From Alligator mississippiensis (lineage: Eukaryota; Chordata; Crocodylia; Alligatoridae): a stretch of 64,000 nt of DNA. The translations under genes were made by a program, and so were the position numbers. The notes under the pieces were generated by a model. It was not told where the DNA came from and did no database searches. It worked only from the letters and a program-made list of their open reading frames with translations. The stretch spans positions 39,663,892 through 39,727,891 of the forward strand of contig NC_081835.1 of NCBI RefSeq assembly GCF_030867095.1, in the 5' to 3' direction. Shown in pieces: positions 52,615 through 64,000 of the stretch (positions within the stretch are counted from its first letter, which is position 1; each line of letters starts with the position of its first letter).

Positions 52615-55600
52615 GCTTTCTGTAACTTCTTGCAAAAGTGTGTGTTAACTTTACCCCATAATTTGGTATCATCCGTGAATTTGGACAGAGTGCTTTCCAT
52701 GCCCTCATCCAAGTCACCGATGAAGACATTGAACAGCACCGGTCCAAGGACCAAGCTTTGTGGGACTCCAATGCCCACATCTTTCCAGGCTGATACCGAG
52801 CCATCCACCACCACTCTCTGAGTGCGACCCCTAAGCCAATTTGCCACCCACCTGACCGTGTAATCATTTACATCACAGTCACTCAGTTTATCTATAAGAA
52901 TATAATGAAATACCATATCAAAGGCCTTCTTAAAATCCAAGTAGATGACATCCACCTTGATTTTGTGACCTAGTCATAAAAAGAAACAAGGTTAGTCAGG
53001 TAAGACCTACCTGCTATGAATCCATGCTGGTTGCCCTTTAGCATTTCTTTCCCCCCTGGACTCCCACAAATATAATCCTTAATCATTTTTTTCAAAGGTT
53101 TTCCTGAGGATAGAGGTGAGACTAACCACTTTATAGTTACCTGGATCCTCCTTCCTCCCGTTCATGAAAATAGGGATCACATTGGCCCTTTTTCAGTCCT
53201 CTGGGACCTGACCTGAGCACCAAGAGTGCTCGAACAGCTGTGCCAATGGCTCAGCTATGACACCAGACAATTCCTTCAGCACCCTTGGATGAAGATCATT
53301 TGGGCCTGCTGACTTAAAACACATCCAGACTCTCTAAGTGTCTCTTAATTAAGTCAATGCTAATGGTTGGTGGACTGGTTCCTCCTTTATGCCTGTCTTT
53401 GATCTAATTGGGACATTTGTCCTGATCTGAGTTCAGGAATGCAGAGGCAAAAAAACTCATTGAAGAGCTTAGCTTTGTCCCCCCCCCAGTCCGTAACTAA
53501 TTGCCCTTGTTTGTTTTGTAGGAGGCCTATGCTACCTTGTGCCTTTTTTTGCTCCCTATATACCTGAAGAAGGACTTTTTGTTGTCTTTATTTTTTGTTT
53601 CCAGCCTAAGTTCCATTTCTGCTTCGGCCTTTCTGACTGCCTCCCTGCAAGTGCTGGCCAAGTAGGTATACTCTGCCTTGGTAGCTACCCCCAGCTTCCA
53701 CAGCCTATATGCCTCTTTTTTTGCCCCAAGGCTTTCCTGGATTTCCCTGTTCAGCCAAGAGGGTTTCTTGGCCCCTTTGCCCCCTTTCCAGAGCAAGGGG
53801 ATTGTCTCCTTCTGTGCTCTTAGGACTGCTCCCTTTAGGAATGACCACTCTTCCTGGACTCCCATCTCACCAATTCTCCTGTTCTTCAGTGCCTCGCTAA
53901 CTAATCTCCTAAGCACACTGAACTTAGCCTTTATGAAGTCTAGCACTTCTGCTCTACTGGTTATCTTTCCCACCCTATGCTGGATAGTGAATTCAATCAA
54001 AGTGATGGTCACTGTCCCCTAGGTTACCTCATGTCAGTAGATCCCCCACCAAATCATCCCCTGTAGCCAGGACGAAGTCCAGTAAGGCATTTCCCCTCAT
54101 GGGATCATATATCTCCTGTGTTAGGTGAAGGTCCTGTATGCAGATTAAGAACCAACGTGAACCGTTGGATCTAGCTGCCTGCTCCTCCCAGCAAATGTCC
54201 GGGTAGTTTAGGTCACCCATGACAACCACATCCCTTGACCGTACGGCCTCTGAGAGCTGTCTGGAGAATTCCATGTACAACTCCTCCTCCTGATGTGGTG
54301 GTCTGTAGTAGACCCCCAGTACCAAGTTCTTTTCCCTCTGACACCTTTGCATTCTGACCCACAATACCTCAATTTGTCCCTCCCCTGATCCCATCTTGAT
54401 TATGGAAGATGTATATTTCTCCTTCATATAGAGAGCCATGCCTCCCCCTTTTTTCCCTACTCTATCTTGACTATACGGCCTATAGCCCTGAATGCTTACT
54501 TGTAGTGTGTGATTGAATAGTTTTAGCAATATGTAACGCAAGGCCAGAATGTGTTAGCTTAGAAGACTTGACATTAGAATAAGGTTATATTTAAATTATG
54601 TATTGATAACATTATATTGACAGTAATATGTTGAGTAGATAGATATATATTATGTGTAATCATTTATATATGTAATCAAGCTATGAATTTAGTAGTATGA
54701 TTGAGTGAGAGAATGCAAAGTGTATGGAATGTTTAGTGTCCTGTGTAAGCAGGAGGCCTGTTAAGGTGCCAAATGTGTAAGTTACCAGACAGTGAGCTGA
54801 TTAACGGATGGCTGAAGAACCAGTCTGTGACCCGGTGCAGAGGAGATGAGCTAAGCGACAGGGTAAAGGAGAAATTCTGCATGTCCTGCAATTTAGCCTA
54901 AACAACTTTCAAGGCTGGAAAACTGACTTTTACGACAGAAGCAACCTTGAGCTAAGATAACGAAAAAATGATGAGAAACAAGACCTGGATAGAGACATGT
55001 GGATGGAAAAGTACCTTGACTTCAAACAAAGACTTGAAATCCCTATAAAAGTAGGATGCAGCAATGCCAGAGTGGGGAATTCACACTCTGTAACCTTCGC
55101 TGGACCAGACTCGTCTGTCCAGCCCCGCTCCCATCATCCTCAGTGAGCCTGGGCTGGTCACCCAGTGCTAACATAGAGCAAACAAGCTGGTAACTATAAC
55201 ATCTCCATGGAGTGTGTTTGTCTGTGTGAATGATGAGTGTGTTTGTCTTTGTGTTTGTCTCTGTAAAGTCTTTGTATGTTTTTATTCTATGTAATCAATA
55301 AATGTGGCACTTTGCCTTATCCCCCCCTTATAAGGTCTCACTCGTAATTTGAGCAATTGGGAATTTGTGTAACATACTGCCCAATCATGGGTAGGGTCTC
55401 ACCAAGTTTCAGTTAGCCCAACTAGATTGAAGTTTTTGTTTGCAAACAGGGGTGCGAGTTTTTCCTGCTTGTTCCCCATGCTTCTAGCATTAGTATAGAG
55501 ACATTTGAGCCCCCCATGGGCGCCCTTGGTGCCCCTGTCCTGATGCCTGTTGGGCCCCTTAGTACTTATGTGGGCTGTTCCAGCGCATGGCTCATGGTTT

Positions 55601-55675
55601 GTTGATCCTAGGTTCTCACTGTCATCTGAATCCCTGTCCTCTGACGAACCTAGTTTAAAGCTCTGCGTAGGAGAT
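52615..55675 (-). mobile_element. CR1 LINE, endonuclease to mid RT, with a solo LTR inserted
   Basis: Minus-strand frames encode the RT up to the catalytic region ([22 protein letters not shown]), the linker and most of the endonuclease (LGVYYRPPHQEEELYMEF, GDLNYPDICWEEQAAR). The start of the endonuclease region lies beyond the inserted LTR (54501-55374), at 55379-55675. Several frame changes make it inactive. The 3' end of ORF2 is missing at about 52,615. Confidence 0.9.
54501..55374 (+). mobile_element. Solo LTR, 874 bp, inside a CR1
   Basis: Starts TGTAGTGTGTG and ends GTGTAACA, flanked by TACT on both sides (54497-54500, 55375-55378), splitting the CR1 endonuclease sequence cleanly. A CTATAAAAG box is at about 55,043 and an AATAAA signal at about 55,298. 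No retroviral interior remains. Ends and 4-bp duplication fit a gammaretrovirus-like family. Confidence 0.83.
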
Positions 55676-56460
55676 CAGCCAACCTGTAAGAGAACAGACT
55701 AAGAAAAAGGAGACTGTGACATGGCAGTAAGTATATCCTGTCACAAAAAGCCAAAGGAACAGCAGAGAAAGAGATACTGTGGTGATGAGACCGGATAGAG
55801 GGAAAGCCAGGCAAGAGTCCCTGGATGATAATTAAAATGATCAGCTGGAGGAGACAGTGGGGCAATGAATGGGGAGCTATGTCCATACCTCCAGCTGAAC
55901 CTTCCCCTGCTGGGAAATGGAGTCTACTGCCAACTGGATTTGCAAGCCAGACTTTGCCTGCCCCTGGCATAGACACTGGTGCCTTCTAAGAAAAAGATCA
56001 TGACGGGTACCATCTGAATTGTTGGTAAGGGTGAAGTGTAAGGGGTGGAAGAGCCACACACACAAGACCCCAGGAAAGAGTTGGAGGAAATGTTAGACTA
56101 CATTTGACTCCTGACAGAATAAGAATTTTCTAGCAAGATGTGGCAGGCGAGAGGGAAAACATCTGAGGTAGGGGATAGCGTCATTCCAAGGTTTTCGTTC
56201 CCAGCAGGGTACGTGAGCAGGACATGTTGCAGGCAGGGACCTCAGCCATACTGGGTTAGTCCCCAACACGTGTCCTCTTCCATTTTTAGTGCTGCCTCTG
56301 GCAGTTCTTCCTCCACAGTCCTGGAGGTCTCTTTCAGCATCAAATCAATTAACTCCTCATAGCTGAGGATGCTTTGGAGGCTCACCACCTCCTCCTGTAG
56401 CTCTCTTGCCTGTAGTATGTAGAAATATACTATTATTATAGTAGTAGTATATAGGGTACA
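55676..56460. other. No gene recognised
   Basis: Mixed-composition spacer. Minus-strand 56242-56466 reads as a short leucine- and glutamate-rich stretch (ELQEEVVSLQSILSYEELID) that could be a coding relic, but nothing supports a gene. Confidence 0.3.
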
Positions 56461-56469
56461 CATCATGTC

Positions 56470-57375
56470 AAACTAATAAGCCCCACCCCCTGACAGGCAC
56501 CCTACCCCCTTCCCCACCCTTGTATATATGGTATACCTCATGTCAAACTGATAAACCCTGCCCCCTGACAGGTGCCCTGCCCCTTTCCCTGTCCCCTGGC
56601 TGCCATCTTGGGGCCAGAAGCCCTGCCCCCTAACCCTTGACCTTTGGCACTGGAAGCCCTGTCCCCTTCCCTGGAAGTACTCCATTTGGCCCTGGAATTG
56701 GAAGTTCTGCCCCATCACATGGTCTATGCCATCATAAGCTCCACCCCCTGGCCACCAATTTGACTGCTATGTTGGCTGCCACGATGGTCCCATGGCAACC
56801 CCAGCCTTGTGCTTTCACAGGCACCTATGGCTGGGGTCTCCACGGAGACCAGCTCCAGCCATGTGCAGGGGCAGCTGGGAAATGGAGTCTATTGCCAACT
56901 GGAGTCTACTGCCAACTGCATTCTTTCCTGCTTGGTGCTCACTCCTGCTTGGTTCAGGGGGCTGGACCCAATGATCTTCCGAGGTCCCTTCCAGCCTTAC
57001 AATCTATGAATCCCCTGCTGTCCTTTCACATGGTCTGTGATATCATAAGTCCCACCCCCTGCCTGCTGTATTGGCTGCCATGTTGATCTGAGAATCCCTT
57101 GCTACCCTGTCACATGGTCATGTCATAAGAAATCCCACCTCTAGGTCACCATGTTGGCTCCAGTGTTGTTCGCCATGATGGTCCCAGAATCCCCTGCCCT
57201 TATCACATGGTTTGTGACATCCCACCCCCAGAAGTCCCACCCCCAGATCACCATGTTGGCCCCAGAGTCCCCTGCTGCCCCATCACATCAGATGTCTCAC
57301 CCTCCTGGAAGCCATGTTGGGCACCATCTTGGTCTCAGAAACCCCTGCTGCCCCACCACAGATCTACTGCAAAAT
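56470..57375. repeat. Degenerate tandem repeat built on CCACCATGTTGG-type units
   Basis: Words such as CACATGGTCTGTGA, AAGTCCCACCCCC, CACCATGTTGG and CCAGAATCCCCTGC recur every 80-120 bases with variation. The left part (56,470-56,720) has related GCCCTGCCCCC units. This looks like an old minisatellite, perhaps grown inside a hAT interior, because part of it recurs inverted at 42,480-42,660. Confidence 0.55.
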
Positions 57376-57621
57376 CTTATTTTTTTCCACAGCAAAACTA
57401 AAATTGTCACACTGAAAGTCTAGATTTTATGAAAAAGGACTTAAAAAAAAAAATCAGCTCTTTCCCCAGCTCTACCTATGGATTTGAGTCACTGGGGAAG
57501 ACATTCACTCCTGCTGATTAGGGAGTGCAAACCTGTAGTGCAGACATACAAAACCATTATCTCACAATGCATAGATCTTTATAGTTATGTCTCACTGAAA
57601 CCACAATAAATTCCTCGAGTG

Positions 57622-57823
57622 CAGGGGTGAGCAAAATATGGCCCACAGGCCGGATCCGGCCCACCATTCTATCCAGCCTGTGGGGCCCATAAAAAAATTT
57701 AGAAAATTAATATTTATCTGCCCTGGCTGCCTGTCAAAGATGACAGGAGGCAGGGGCAGTAGAACCCAGGGGAAGCCATGGCAGGAACCTTTAACAGGAA
57801 GGCCTGCCTGGTCCCTTTGTCGT

Positions 57824-57856
<33 letters not shown>

Positions 57857-58440
57857 AAGCCCCTGCCTAGCAGAGGCTTCTGGCCTGGGACCATGGGACT
57901 GTTCATGCCTCCCTGCACCGGAGTGGAAAATTCAGATAAGAGTGGGGGGAGGGAAGGGGAGGCAGGGGAGGACCGTGGGCAGTCACCCTGGTCCTTGGGG
58001 TTGGGCCAGCGCCTGCTGAGTCCCACGCTTCAGCCATATAGCCAGGAGTCACATTGTGCAGGAGCAGCAGGCCAGTGGGCAGGAAAGTGGGGAACTGGTG
58101 GCAGGGGCGGGGGGGAGTAGAAGCAAACGGGCATGTGGGAGCACAGGGCCTGCGCCGGTGTCCCGGGGCCAGCGCCAGCGGGGCCCAGAGCAGGGTAGCA
58201 GGGCCGTGGTGCACAGGCTGGCAGGGGTCTATGGAGCCAGCCTGGGCTGTGCCAGCAGAGAGAGGGGAGCTGGCCCAGCTCCATAGAGCTCTTGCCGCCC
58301 AGAGCCAGGCTGTGGTGCAACTCCTTCATCGCCATCTGTGAGCTGCCCTGCAGCTGCTCCACACTGTCACTGCTGCTGTGCTAGGCAGCTCACAGGTGGC
58401 AGTGAAGGAGCTGCAGTGCAGCCTGATGCAGTGCAGGCTC
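57622..58440. mobile_element. hAT-like element, right end not found
   Basis: Begins CAGGGGTGAGCAAAATATGG and shares the TTAGAAAATTAATATTTATC core with 42198-42383, then passes into a long GC-rich interior. No matching right terminus appears before the retroviral sequence starts. Confidence 0.55.
57826..57855 (+). repeat. C30 homopolymer
   Basis: Thirty consecutive C bases inside the hAT interior. Length is probably unreliable in any assembly. It could form an i-motif, with a G-quadruplex on the other strand. Confidence 0.9.
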
Positions 58441-58593
58441 CAGGCACGTGACAGCTGAAAAGTGTGCCTGTGTGATAAAGGTGTTTGCTGAAGGCTCTAT
58501 GAGGATTAGAATAAGTGTTTTTTGTATTTGTTTAAATATCAAGCAATATGTTGTTGCTAAAAGCCTAATTAAAGTCTAAGATGTAGTGAGGCC

Positions 58594-59643
58594 TTGTATG
58601 AAGTAAGGCTGGGACATAAATTGGCATCACGAACAGGATTGAGAGGCTTTGGTCCAGAGAGAAAGGTCAGAATGAAGGGAGTTGCATGGGCCCTGCTTAA
58701 GGAAGTGACAGGGATGGAGAATCCCGGGTGGGATAAGGATAGGTTGAGACCTGCCTGGAGTGACCTGGGAACTGTACCCAATCATTGGGCTAGGTTTGCT
58801 ACTGCTGCCCAGGATAAGCCCGAGAAGTGGTGCCTGTCATGGCTGCTGGCCACATGCCTGCGGTTAGGGGCTGAAGAGAATGCCCAGCTCTGGGAAGAGG
58901 TCACCTGGCTGAGTAAGGAGTTAAAAGATGTGAAAAATTCCAACAGCATGGTGTGCAAGGCTGTGCAAGCTACACAGAGCTGCTTGGAAACATTAGAACG
59001 GAAGAAAGGAAAAATTATGATCCCGTGTATGGCCGCTCCCCTCCAGAAGAGAGTGCAATTAGCACAGGCTGTGGAGCCATCCTCCCACATGTGTTTGTAT
59101 AGAGATAAACCAAGAGTTAAGCTCTGGGAAGATCAAAGGGAGATTGATGGAGAGGACAAGATTTATGATGAGCCTGGTGCTGAAACACCCCCATATGTTC
59201 CTGCCCAGAGGGAGGAACGTAGCCAGGCCTTCCCTGCGATGAGGGAGAAACTCAGCCAAGTTTTTCCCATGGTGATAACTCATTCAAGGCTGCAAGGAGA
59301 GAATCTCCGAGCAGAGCTGCATTCCTTTAGCTGTACAGAGATTAAAAATATTCAAAAGCAGCACAAGTCCAAGCCAGGAGAGCCAGTAATAAACTGGCTA
59401 GTTCAAATGTATAGTGAAGGGGCATTTGCAATTTCAGTGAATAGAGCTGAAGCTGCAAAAATAGTTCTGTACCCTGAGCTCCAGTTAAATCAGTTTGCAG
59501 GAAGTGATGAAAATGTTACTTTGTTTTCTGCTGCTCTCCAAGCCACTGCAGCCAGTTATAGTAATATCATTCGTGCAGCGGTTTGGACTCACACACCAGA
59601 TGCAGAAGTCATGAAAGCATTGTTGTGGAGGAGGTTTTGCTGA
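58594..59643 (+). CDS. Fossil retroviral gag-like ORF (349 codons)
   Basis: The longest uninterrupted stretch of the provirus. The first ~25 codons overlap the primer-binding region, so the native start is probably the ATG near 58,672 (MKGVAWALLKEVTGMENPGW). A leucine- and lysine-rich middle is followed by a capsid-like part with GEPVINWLVQMYSEGA. Gag-like sequence continues in another frame after 59,643. No recognisable zinc knuckle is seen in this ORF. It is part of a broken provirus. Confidence 0.6.
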   Translation: MYEVRLGHKLASRTGLRGFGPERKVRMKGVAWALLKEVTGMENPGWDKDRLRPAWSDLGTVPNHWARFATAAQDKPEKWCLSWLLATCLRLGAEENAQLWEEVTWLSKELKDVKNSNSMVCKAVQATQSCLETLERKKGKIMIPCMAAPLQKRVQLAQAVEPSSHMCLYRDKPRVKLWEDQREIDGEDKIYDEPGAETPPYVPAQREERSQAFPAMREKLSQVFPMVITHSRLQGENLRAELHSFSCTEIKNIQKQHKSKPGEPVINWLVQMYSEGAFAISVNRAEAAKIVLYPELQLNQFAGSDENVTLFSAALQATAASYSNIIRAAVWTHTPDAEVMKALLWRRFC

Positions 59644-61633
59644 CAAGCACCAACAGAGTGCACATCAGCCTTGTTGGCCTTGGAGCCAAAGGAGGTGAAT
59701 CACCCGGTAAGAAATGCGATCTGGCGATTAGTGCAGCTTTTACTCATTTTGCAGAAGCCAAGGCTTACCAAGCCGACGAAAACTGCCAAGGCCATGGCAG
59801 TGGCCTCAGTGAAAGATAAACCCCCTGACCTCCCCCAAATTGTTGAGAAAAGTCGGGAAAGGCCAGCCCAAAACTCCACAAGCAAAAATGTGGAAAGACT
59901 AGTTAGCTGCCTGTTACAATAAGGTGCAAATCAATAGACTGCCCTCCAATGTCTTGAGAGGGCTGAGGGCTAAACACTGCACCATAGGGCAAGACCAAAA
60001 GCAGAGCCTTTTGTGCCACCAACAGTGTCACCAGAGAGATTCTCTGCCCCGAGGGCAAAACTGTCAACATTTTCCCAGGCACATGCAGGGCCGCTAGCCT
60101 TTACCCTGCCCAATCACATGGCCTAGGGAGTCCGGCCAGCCCAACCACCAAAGAAAGGAGCCACAATGGGGGTAGTAGCAGGCCGAGAACTGGTATCTAA
60201 AGTTAATATTAGCCCCTTAATTTGAATACCTGTACAGATTCAATTAGGTAAAAGTAAAAAATCAATTGATATGCTATTAGACACTGGTGCCCAGATTTAC
60301 ATTTTAGATTCTGCAGATTAGGAAGGGGGAGAAAGGAACCACTTATCAAGTAATTTAAGTCGGAGGCACCAGACGACCAAGACATCTAGTCCGAGCAACC
60401 TTCGCGTTACCTAATGGCTCTAAGGTAACAGCAGCCGCAGTAATACTTAAACGGGGACCAAGCTCACTGGGACTTAATGTACTAAGAGGACAGCGGTTTG
60501 CCCTTGAACAAGAGAATTAGCAGTTTGAGTGCGCAGTGCCTCACTGAGAACCAGAAGAAGCGGCTATAACAGCTGTAACTCAATGTAGCATGATCCCACT
60601 AACCCTGCCTCCCATGAAAAAAGTACACAGACCCCAGTATTGAACTCTTCCCGAGGCCACCCAACCTATTCAGTGTATTACAAGCCAGCAGTTAAAAAAT
60701 GAGATTACTATTCAAACCCACTCTCCATATAACAATCCAGTGTGGCCAGTGCGCAAGCCAAATGAAGGGTGGCAGTTGACTATTGACTTCCAAACTTTGA
60801 ATGCTAATACTGACCCCTTGATGGCTGCCATCCCATCACTACCAGCCTTGACAGAAAGCATCCAGAGTTACAAGCCTGCATGGATAGAATCCATTAGTAT
60901 CAAAGACATGTTGCAACGCTACGTGTTTGTAGCTGTAAAAGTTGCCACAGAAATAACGTTTGCCTGCACCTCAGTGAGAGCTACACCCCAAGACACTTGT
61001 GCAGCACTGAAAACTTTGCTAGCTGTGTGTCCACCACCTATAGAACTACAGAGCGATAATGGCCCTCACTTCTGCGATCATCTTGTGTCTGACTGGACTG
61101 CAAAACATAGCATGTTATAGACGTATCACATCCTATACCATCCACCGTCTAATGAATTGGTAGAATGAGCCAATGGCATCCTCAAATGCAATTTGCGGGT
61201 AGCCACTGGCCCGGCTCTTAAAGACTGGGACTTGCATCTGGATCGAGCTATCAATTGGACCAATAACCGACCCCATCCGGGAGGTAGCCCCATGCAACAG
61301 GCCTTTAGATTGGGTGGTCCCCGCGAGCTGGCAGTAGAGCGACCTAGGGGTGGTGACCTGGGAAAGCTCCAGGCAAGAGATTGTGTAGTAGTGAATCATC
61401 CTCAAGGAAATAAATGGGAGGAGACACGATTAGCAAAAGGTACGCATAATACATAGTGGGTAATTAAGTCAAATTTATTTAACGGGAGCCAAGCTCCTTG
61501 TCTTGTTCCCACAGATTAGATCTGTCCACAAGTGCAGCCATAACCATTTCTAATTAAGCCTGCCACTGAAGACAAGTCCTGCTCTGTCACCAGTCGGTCT
61601 AAATTGACTGGCATCATGAAGTGGTAGACTGTT

Positions 61634-64000
61634 ATGAATGTATTCTTTTTATTAATGCCTTATTGTGTTTCCTGGGTAGGGCATGTCTATTACTCTTCTT
61701 ATTACCCAGATATTAATGAACTTGCTCCTGAAGACCTCAAGGAGTGGCCTGACCCTGAAGAGCATCCCCCGGAAACATGTTCAGATGGCCTTCACGTGGT
61801 CCAGCTGCAGTATACATACTGGAAGAAACCCGCCACCCCAAAGCAAGTGAAGCCCTAGTCTCTGAGTAGAAGAAACAGGATAGTTAACTGGCAAGGTGGT
61901 AACTGTCACTGCACCTGTGGCACCAGTTATTATCTTGGATTCATTCCCTACCTGAAGGCTGAAAAAGCTAACTGTGAAAGGGGAGATGATTGTTATAGCT
62001 CTGCTTGTTTGAGAGTTTGTCGTTACATACTTCCTGAGGGGAACCCTGTTAAGATCAACGTCCCTGAGTTTGTGTCCCCAATAGAGCATTCTGCATCTGT
62101 TCAGCCTCTCGAGCCACTGTGTTTATGGGAAAATCTGCCCCCTCCCATCCCTATGGCTGACAACACTCTCCAGCGATAGTGTGAGGCCCACCAGGTGGGC
62201 ATTACAGGTTGAAACAAAGTTATTACATAGTTCGTGAATCATACCTACACAGAGGCATGGTGGACTGGTACCCACTTTAATACAACCAAAAGGAAGCTGT
62301 ATCCGCAAGTCTCTACCACTTATCCTCGTCCTTTTATACCAGTGGGGTTCCTAAAGCAAATCAGTGCTATAATTCTGCCAGGACAATGCCGTTTCATTAA
62401 CCCGATACAGCATCGTCCCCATGAGCAACAGTAGAAGCTCTTTCGCTCTCTGGTAGGTGAAACATGGTTACAGGCTCCCAAAGAAGAAACGATAAATGTA
62501 ATCTGTGAGAAAACGGGGTGTTCACTACTATCTCTAGCCATTCCTCCATGAGAAGCCCCAACACTGCCCGTGTATAACTCCACACTCTGGTGGAGGTCAC
62601 AAGTTAAAATCTCAACCCTCCTAAATGCTTCGTTGTTCACTGCCTGAGTATCGTTCAAACCAGAACAATAGTATGTCCGAGCTACTTTTCCAAACTGTTC
62701 AGCAGGAGTCCGAGTAGCTGAAGAGTTGTTTAAATGGGAATAGCCAGTCATTTTCCATTCCATAAGTGCACTTAAGTCCTGCAGACAAAGAGATACTCCA
62801 AGTTATCTTTGAGATGGACTTAATTCAGCTATAAATGTATAAAACTTGGATAAATCCCAGAAAAACACTAAAAAAGTGGCCAATCTCTGACAAGCTGTAA
62901 AGCTACTCACTAGGGGAGGCATGCTCGAAGGAAAAATGTTAGAGCACACTAATGAATTGCTAGCTAATGTAAAATTAGAGACAGCCTGTCTTGCCCAAGT
63001 CATGATAGACACTGCTTTTAAAGCAGACAGAAATCAAACTTGGAGTACTGCTTGTGCGCAAGTTCAGTTATCATTAAATATGCCTTTTTCCCAGGTAATA
63101 AATAACGTTAAAAATAAAGAATAGCCCCCTGGCTTAAAAAATCATGAGATGCCTGAAACATTTAAAAAGAAACACCCCATCAAAGTACCTGAATTACCAC
63201 TTGGGAAAGTTGTAATAAAGGAAAATGTTCATTCCTGGTGCAAAGAGTAAAAGATAGAAACTAGACCACTGCTTATTTGCTGAACATGGGGCTAGAAGGA
63301 GGATGCCTTTGCGACTAGAATCTGCATCGTCCCATATGGGAAATAGTTACCCCCGATGGCCCTCAGTATGTAGCACAGTCCCCCTTAGTTCAAATTAGTA
63401 GCATCTTAATTAGATTAGGAACCCTACAGAGAGGCTGGCCTATCAGCCCACCTAACATAACCTGTGTATACGAGTTACCTAATGTGTCATATGTAACAAT
63501 ATGGCAATATGTTTGTTGGGAAAGACCAGGTCGTTTGCTGCATGAAAATAGTACCACCTGGACTTTATGCAATTCGTGTTGCTTAAGAGCTAAAAGTAGA
63601 GCCGTTGCTCTACTACAATTAAGTAACTGTACTATTGCCCTAAAATGGCTAGAAATTTCCTCTGAGACTATACCTCTCAACTTTACGATACCCACTTCAT
63701 AGGTGTCAGATGTAGACATGCCACGGTTAAAATACTGAAATGAAGTGAAAAATAAGCTGCAAAGCCTTGAGGCAAAGACTCGGCAAGGCACTCAGTTGGC
63801 TCTCCTTGCTCAAGAGAGTGGGCGAATTATCAGTCTGGTTGTCAACTCGCCCGAGCCATGTAAATGGTATGATGTAATTTGTATTATTCGTAAGTTACCA
63901 AGTGCCACCTCAACTATGTGACTAACCATCTTAAGCATCATAGCATCATGTATTGCCCTAGTGGCAACAGCTAAATGGTGTTTTAACCGTTGTTGTCATA
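61634..64000 (+). other. Fossil env region of the provirus
   Basis: Begins with a signal-peptide-like MNVFFLLMPYCVSWVGHVYY and has cysteine-containing surface-like stretches. It ends with a hydrophobic segment around IIASCIALVATA followed by CFNRCCH at the window edge, as expected for a transmembrane subunit. It is broken in several places and there is no strong match to a named env family. Confidence 0.55.

Larger units (their letters stand above)
58466..64000 (+). mobile_element. Endogenous retrovirus fossil with gag, pro, pol and env parts
   Basis: An old provirus, plus strand, running off the right edge. The end of a 5' LTR is probably near 58,616, followed by a primer-binding-like TGGCATCACGAACAGG (about 58,622). 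Then come gag (about 58,680-59,930), protease with LLDTGA (about 60,250-60,330), a piece of reverse transcriptase (about 60,690-60,900), integrase with SDNGPHF and HPPSNELVE (about 60,900-61,460), and an env region from about 61,630 to a membrane-span-like end near 63,990. It is broken in many places, probably a dozen or more, so it is old. The class is uncertain; the gag and the presence of env suggest a class III-like or ERV-S-like relative more than a gammaretrovirus. Confidence 0.8.

Noticed and set aside
1-64000. CRISPR arrays, operons, rRNA genes
   Set aside because: None seen. Codon structure, introns and repeat types are those of a vertebrate nuclear genome.

Overview
The window looks like the nuclear genome of a sauropsid, most likely a crocodilian and possibly a turtle. 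CR1 LINEs are the dominant retroposon, there are many GC-rich non-autonomous hAT elements with 8-bp target duplications, LTR fossils are scattered through it, and the single host gene is an intron-rich ALAS1 in vertebrate form. The species call is an inference from repeat content, not from a marker gene.

Layout. Positions 1-6,950 hold a fossil Ty3/gypsy element (integrase followed by reverse transcriptase) with an LTR lodged in it, a small MITE, a minus-strand integrase remnant and stretches I cannot assign. Positions 6,955-26,150 are almost wholly repeats: hAT elements with clear target duplications, five CR1 pieces, pogo-type MITEs, an LTR-flanked element with a coiled-coil ORF and no visible pol, and a 1.85-kb hAT carrying a solo LTR. 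Positions 26,800-49,330 are ALAS1 on the minus strand, the housekeeping 5-aminolevulinate synthase that makes the first intermediate of haem synthesis in mitochondria. It has ten coding exons (633 codons plus stop), consistent splice sites and phases, an untranslated first exon, a CpG-island promoter with two NRF-1-type sites and a poly(A) signal. Its introns are filled by CR1, hAT and MITE copies.

Positions 49,500-57,600 (upstream of ALAS1) contain an inverted, genomic copy of ALAS1 exon 8 with intron flanks wedged between two hAT copies, a CR1 carrying another solo LTR, and a degenerate tandem repeat. Positions 57,620-64,000 hold a hAT fragment and then an old, broken endogenous retrovirus with gag, protease, pol pieces and env that runs off the window.

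The most unusual features are local rearrangements of ALAS1: the 97.6%-identical inverted exon 8 copy upstream of the promoter, a decayed copy of part of exon 9 inside intron 8, and a CR1 whose 5' end abuts the exon 10 splice donor. I found no operon-like system, CRISPR array or complete second host gene.
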